Shown piece after piece: positions 60,271 to 64,000 of a stretch of DNA of 64,000 nucleotides. The translations under genes were made by a program, and so were the position numbers. The first letter of the stretch is position 1; each line of letters opens with the position of its first letter. Below the pieces are notes generated by a model that did not search any database, was not told the origin of the DNA, and saw only the letters and a list, made by a program, of their open reading frames with translations. The stretch is from Gordonia sp. UBA5067 (GTDB lineage: Bacteria; Actinomycetota; Actinomycetes; Mycobacteriales; Mycobacteriaceae): assembly GCF_002414845.1 (NCBI RefSeq), contig NZ_DIAX01000028.1:36807-100806 (forward strand), written 5' to 3'.

Positions 60271-60450
60271 ATGCCACTGATTCAGATCTCCCAGACCCCC
60301 GGGCTGTCCGACGCGACCAAGCGCGAGACGATCGCCGCGGTTACCGAGGCCTATGCGAAGGCCACCGGAAAGAATCCGGACTCGGTGTGGGTGACCATCA
60401 CCGAGGTGCCACGCACCCAGTGGGGCGTCGGGGGCGAGCCGCTCGGATGA
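60271..60450 (+). CDS. 4-oxalocrotonate tautomerase-family protein
   Basis: The 59-residue product begins MPLIQISQ, leaving Pro at the N-terminus as the catalytic base after Met removal, and is of the family's usual length. A C-terminal [13 protein letters not shown] is typical of small DUF/4-OT tautomerases. Substrate is unknown. It lies seven bases after hisI; its stop overlaps a trpE start candidate (ATGA), so its translation would drive trpE. Confidence 0.85.
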   Translation: MPLIQISQTPGLSDATKRETIAAVTEAYAKATGKNPDSVWVTITEVPRTQWGVGGEPLG

Positions 60451-62021
60451 CGAACGACACCCAGGAGGCCACGACTACGGGAATGTCGTCGTCGACAACC
60501 ACGATTGAGCAGTTCCGCGACCTCGCCGTCGACCATCGCGTCGTACCGGTCACCCGCCGCGTCCTTGCCGACTCCGAAACGCCGCTGTCGGCGTATGCGA
60601 AGCTGGCCGGCGACCGGCCCGGGACCTTTCTGCTGGAGTCCGCCGAGAACGGGCGGTCGTGGTCGCGGTGGTCGTTCATCGGTGCGGGGGCGCCCGCCGC
60701 CCTGACCGTCGTCGACGGTGCGGCCAGCTGGTGGGGCACGGTCCCCGCAGGTGCGCCGAGTGGCGGAGATCCACTCGCGGCGCTTGCGGCGTCGCTGCAG
60801 TTGCTGGCCACCGACCCGCTCCCGGACATGCCGCCCCTCACCGGCGGGTTCGTCGGATTCATGGCGTATGACATGGTGCGCCGCCTGGAACGCTTGCCCG
60901 AGACCACTGTCGACGATCTGGGACTGCCGGACCTCTTCTTGATGCTGGCGACCGATCTTGCGGCCGTCGACCACCACGAGGGCACCATCATCCTGATCGC
61001 CAACGCGGTGAACTGGAACGGCAGCGACGAGAATGTCGATGAGGCTTACGCCGATGCGGTGACGCGGCTCAACCGGATGACCGAGGCGCTCGCCGCGCCG
61101 ACCCCGTCAACGGTGTCGGTCTACGACCGGCCGGCGCCGAACTACACTGCCCAGCGCGATCTGGCCGGTTTCAGCGAGGTGGTCGAGACACTCGTCGGCG
61201 ATATCGAGGCCGGCGAGGCATTCCAGGTGGTGCCGTCGGTGCGGTTCGAGATGACAACCGATGCGGATCCGCTCGACGTGTACCGGGTGCTGCGCGCCAC
61301 CAACCCCAGCCCATACATGTACCTGCTACGCATGCCCGACACGGTCGGTGCGGGGGAGCATCCGGTGACCATCGTCGGAAGCTCGCCCGAGGCGCTCGTC
61401 ACTGTCGCTGACCGGGTTGCCACCACCCACCCGATCGCGGGGACGCGCTGGCGCGGTCGCGATGACGAGGAGGACATCCTGCTGGGGAAGGATCTGCTCG
61501 GCGACGAGAAGGAACGGGCCGAGCACCTGATGCTCGTCGACCTGTCCCGCAACGACCTGGGACGGGTCTGCGAACCGGGCTCGGTCAAGGTCAGCGACTA
61601 CAGCCACATCGAGCGGTACAGCCATGTCATGCATCTGGTGTCCACGGTGTCCGGGCGGCTGCGCGAGGACCGGACTGCCCTCGATGCGGTGACCGCCTGC
61701 TTCCCGGCCGGGACGCTGTCGGGCGCGCCGAAGGTGCGGGCCATGGAACTCATCGAGGAACACGAGATCACGCGTCGCGGACTCTATGGCGGCGTCGTCG
61801 GCTACCTCGACTTCGCCGGGGATGCCGACACGGCAATCGCCATCCGCACGGCACTGCTGCACGACGGAAAGGCCTACGTGCAAGCCGGGGCGGGCGTCGT
61901 CGCCGACAGCAACCCCGAATACGAGTACAACGAGGCCCGCAACAAGGCCAGTGCGGTCCTCAACGCGATTGCCGCCGCTGAAACGATGCGCGGGCTGGGA
62001 CGGAAAGAGGACCCATCATGA
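60447..62021 (+). CDS. trpE: Anthranilate synthase component I
   Basis: Makes anthranilate from chorismate. The 524-residue product has the tryptophan-feedback site [20 protein letters not shown], the chorismate-binding domain with [17 protein letters not shown], and [18 protein letters not shown]. The ATG at 60447 is in ATGA overlap with the tautomerase; an ATG at 60483 would trim the first 12 residues and lies 15 bases after an AGGAGG. No separate TrpG is in view. The stop overlaps the next membrane gene. Confidence 0.96.
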   Translation: MTNDTQEATTTGMSSSTTTIEQFRDLAVDHRVVPVTRRVLADSETPLSAYAKLAGDRPGTFLLESAENGRSWSRWSFIGAGAPAALTVVDGAASWWGTVPAGAPSGGDPLAALAASLQLLATDPLPDMPPLTGGFVGFMAYDMVRRLERLPETTVDDLGLPDLFLMLATDLAAVDHHEGTIILIANAVNWNGSDENVDEAYADAVTRLNRMTEALAAPTPSTVSVYDRPAPNYTAQRDLAGFSEVVETLVGDIEAGEAFQVVPSVRFEMTTDADPLDVYRVLRATNPSPYMYLLRMPDTVGAGEHPVTIVGSSPEALVTVADRVATTHPIAGTRWRGRDDEEDILLGKDLLGDEKERAEHLMLVDLSRNDLGRVCEPGSVKVSDYSHIERYSHVMHLVSTVSGRLREDRTALDAVTACFPAGTLSGAPKVRAMELIEEHEITRRGLYGGVVGYLDFAGDADTAIAIRTALLHDGKAYVQAGAGVVADSNPEYEYNEARNKASAVLNAIAAAETMRGLGRKEDPS

Positions 62022-62695
62022 CGCCCGACGGATCGATGGACGCCGACCAGCGAGACGGTTCGCCGAGTCGAGTCGGCGAGAAGGCCGTCGCGTCGGTGTT
62101 GCTCGGACTGGCCGCACTCGGGCTGTGGATCGCCTCTCGCGTTTCGTGGGCGCGGGTCGACGCCGAGGACGGGCTGTCGCCGATGCGCAGCTTCGATGTC
62201 AAGGGCTCGGATTGGAGTCCCTGGCTGACGCCCGCCGCCCTGGCCCTGCTCGCCTCCATCGCCCTGGTGTGGTCGCTGCGGGGCGCGGCGCTGCGCGTCT
62301 TCGCCATCGTGCTCGGACTGGGTGCGATCGTGACCGCGATCCCCGCGGTCGCGCTGATGACGACACCGGTCAACAGCGATTACGCGGCGCGGGCAATCGG
62401 CCTCGCGTCACGATTCCGCGTGCTGCTGACCACGACGAACCCGTGGGCGCCGGCGATCGTGCTGGTGGCGGCCGCCCTCGTTCTCGCGGCCGCGGTCTTC
62501 GCGCTGCGGGCCGCGCGCGGTGCGGGCATGTCGTCGAAGTATCAGTCGCCCGCGGCGCGGCGCGAGGAGTTGGAGCGCAAGGTGTTCGCCGAGCGCGATC
62601 GACGGAGGCGAGCCGAGGCCGCCGGGCAGCCGGCCGACGGCAGTGAACGCATCCTGTGGGACAGCCTGGACGGCGGCGTTGACCCGACCGAGTAG
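62018..62695 (+). CDS. Trp-biosynthesis-associated membrane protein
   Basis: The 225-residue product has four predicted membrane segments in the middle and a charged C-terminal tail ([22 protein letters not shown]). This fits the tryptophan operon membrane family found between trpE and trpC in actinobacteria (M. tuberculosis Rv1610). Its function is unknown. ATGA overlap with trpE. Confidence 0.85.
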   Translation: MTPDGSMDADQRDGSPSRVGEKAVASVLLGLAALGLWIASRVSWARVDAEDGLSPMRSFDVKGSDWSPWLTPAALALLASIALVWSLRGAALRVFAIVLGLGAIVTAIPAVALMTTPVNSDYAARAIGLASRFRVLLTTTNPWAPAIVLVAAALVLAAAVFALRAARGAGMSSKYQSPAARREELERKVFAERDRRRRAEAAGQPADGSERILWDSLDGGVDPTE

Positions 62696-62770
62696 TCCGG
62701 CGGGCACCTCGCTACCCTGAGACACATCAGGAAGACCAAACCCGAGGCATGTCAGCGAGGTGAGACGTCA

Positions 62771-63589
62771 ATGGGAGAGCAGACGGTGCTCGATTCGATT
62801 ATCGAGGGCGTCAGAGCCGATGTCGCCGCGCGTGAGGCGGTCGTCGACTATGCGGCGATCAAGCAGGCATCGGCGGCGGCGGCGGCGCCGCGCGATGCCA
62901 TGGCTGCGCTGCGGCAGCCCGGGATCGGTGTCATCGCCGAGGTTAAGCGTGCCAGCCCGTCGCGTGGTGAGCTCGCCGATATCGCAGACCCGGCCGAATT
63001 GGCCCGCATCTATGAAAAGGGCGGCGCCCGCATCATCAGCGTGCTCACCGAGGAGCGGCGCTTTCGCGGATCATTGGCCGACCTCGACGCCGTCCGCGCG
63101 GCCGTCGACGTGCCAATCCTGCGCAAGGATTTCATCGTCGGCCCGTACCAGATCCACGAGGCCCGCGCGCACGGTGCGGACGTGATCCTGTTGATCGTCG
63201 CCGCACTGGAGCAGAACGTCCTCGAGTCGCTACTCGATCGCACCGAGTCGCTGGGCATGACCGCTCTCGTCGAGGTGCACACCGAAGAAGAGGCCGACCG
63301 TGCGCTCCAGGCGGGTGCGAAGGTCGTCGGAATCAACGCGCGGAACCTGAAAACCCTCGAGGTCGATCGGGATTCGTTCTCGCGCATCGCGCCCGGGTTG
63401 CCCACCGAGGTCATCAAGGTGGCTGAGTCCGGCATTCGCGGCACCGCCGACCTCCTGGCATACGCCGGGGCGGGGGCCGACGCCGTTCTCGTCGGCGAGG
63501 GCTTGGTCACCAGTGGTGACCCGCGTGCCGCGGTTTCGGAACTGGTCACCGCCGGCACACACCCGTCGTGCCCCAAGCCCGCCCGATAG
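62771..63589 (+). CDS. trpC: Indole-3-glycerol phosphate synthase
   Basis: Barrel enzyme of tryptophan synthesis, 272 residues. It has [47 protein letters not shown] and [15 protein letters not shown], the catalytic Lys/Glu set. The 75-base gap before it holds a 5+6+5 palindrome (CCTGA-N6-TCAGG, 62716-62731) that may be a promoter or processing site. It is monofunctional; TrpF activity would come from PriA. trpB starts three bases after the stop. Confidence 0.95.
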   Translation: MGEQTVLDSIIEGVRADVAAREAVVDYAAIKQASAAAAAPRDAMAALRQPGIGVIAEVKRASPSRGELADIADPAELARIYEKGGARIISVLTEERRFRGSLADLDAVRAAVDVPILRKDFIVGPYQIHEARAHGADVILLIVAALEQNVLESLLDRTESLGMTALVEVHTEEEADRALQAGAKVVGINARNLKTLEVDRDSFSRIAPGLPTEVIKVAESGIRGTADLLAYAGAGADAVLVGEGLVTSGDPRAAVSELVTAGTHPSCPKPAR

Positions 63590-63591
63590 CA

Positions 63592-64000
63592 ATGGCCTCC
63601 TCGACTACCCCGGGCGCCTCGCCCTATCCGTCTGCCAGCGCGGGCATCGTGACCCGCACCTCCGTCGAGCCCGATGCCGGTGGGCACTTCGGGGTCTACG
63701 GGGGTCGTCATGTCCCCGAGGCCCTGATGGCCGTCATCGACGAGGTCACGGTCACGTACGAGAAGATGCGTACCGACGAGGCGTATCTGGGTGAACTGGA
63801 CCGACTTCAGCGGGACTACACCGGTCGGCCATCGCCCCTGTACGAGGCGGCGCGACTGAGCGAGTTTGCCGGTGGGGCGCGATTGTTCCTCAAGCGCGAG
63901 GACCTGAACCACACCGGCTCACACAAGATCAACAATGTGCTCGGCCAGGCGCTGCTCGCCCAGCGGATGGGCAAGACCCGCGTCATCGCCGAGACCGGCG
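63592..64000 (+). CDS. trpB: Tryptophan synthase beta chain (5' part, cut by window end)
   Basis: The first 136 codons are visible: a variable N-terminus, then [43 protein letters not shown], the N-terminal TrpB signature including the PLP-lysine site (HTGSHKIN). It follows trpC by two bases. The remainder and trpA, if present, lie outside the window. Confidence 0.95.
   Translation, partial: MASSTTPGASPYPSASAGIVTRTSVEPDAGGHFGVYGGRHVPEALMAVIDEVTVTYEKMRTDEAYLGELDRLQRDYTGRPSPLYEAARLSEFAGGARLFLKREDLNHTGSHKINNVLGQALLAQRMGKTRVIAETG

Noticed and set aside
62716-62731. CCTGA-N6-TCAGG palindrome upstream of trpC
   Set aside because: Only five-base arms; could be chance, so not listed as an operator.

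Overview
The window is a high-GC, gene-dense stretch of chromosome from an actinobacterium of the order Mycobacteriales. The best fit is Gordonia or a close relative, judged by gene content and order, not by a database search. Supporting marks are wag31 next to sepF/yggT/ftsZ, an mce/yrbE operon, a translational ileS T-box, a bifunctional HisA/PriA, BsaP after bioB, and many start codons sitting 6-8 bases after a TANNNT box (leaderless transcripts). I see no prophage, insertion sequence, CRISPR array or RNA gene apart from the T-box leader.

Layout. (1) 1-15125: division and cell-wall (dcw) cluster: end of a probable ftsI, murE, a domain-only murF relic, mraY, murD, ftsW, murG, murC, ftsQ, ftsZ, pgeF, sepF, yggT, wag31 and a membrane protein with a PAQSA tandem repeat. 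(2) 15126-29197: T-box-controlled ileS, dinB, asparaginase, two lipoproteins, lspA, an RluA-type pseudouridine synthase, dnaE and ilvA. (3) 29276-38581: a complete lipid-import operon (two YrbE permeases, six Mce proteins, one Mce-associated protein). (4) 38598-43829, minus strand: treY, a surface acyltransferase and a TetR regulator. (5) 43942-48995: biotin operon bioA-F-D-B-bsaP plus a DUF2567-like membrane protein. (6) 49010-53215: NrtR regulator divergent from nadA-nadC, then an aldehyde dehydrogenase. (7) 53507-64000: a translationally coupled his operon (hisD-C-B-H, small membrane gene, hisA, impA, hisF, hisI), a small tautomerase, then trpE, a Trp-associated membrane gene, trpC and the start of trpB.

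How it works together. Regions 1 and 2 hold growth functions (wall precursors, septation, isoleucyl-tRNA charging, replication, lipoprotein processing). Regions 5-7 make biotin, NAD, histidine and tryptophan, each with a visible control element: a TGTAC-N3-GTACA palindrome before bioA, a 9+9 bp palindrome before nadA, and PriA as the expected shared enzyme of the his and trp pathways. The his and trp genes run almost without a gap, mostly through ATGA or TGATG overlaps.

No wholly new multi-gene system is evident. The most unusual items are the murF locus (only a degenerate C-terminal domain survives between murE and mraY), the missing nadB and yggS at their usual places, the mce operon next to a treY without treX or treZ, the two palindromes and TetR gene linking biotin synthesis to an acyltransferase, and the interlocked leaderless promoters of lspA and a lipoprotein. 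Apart from the intergenic stretches described below, no gap exceeds 300 bases.
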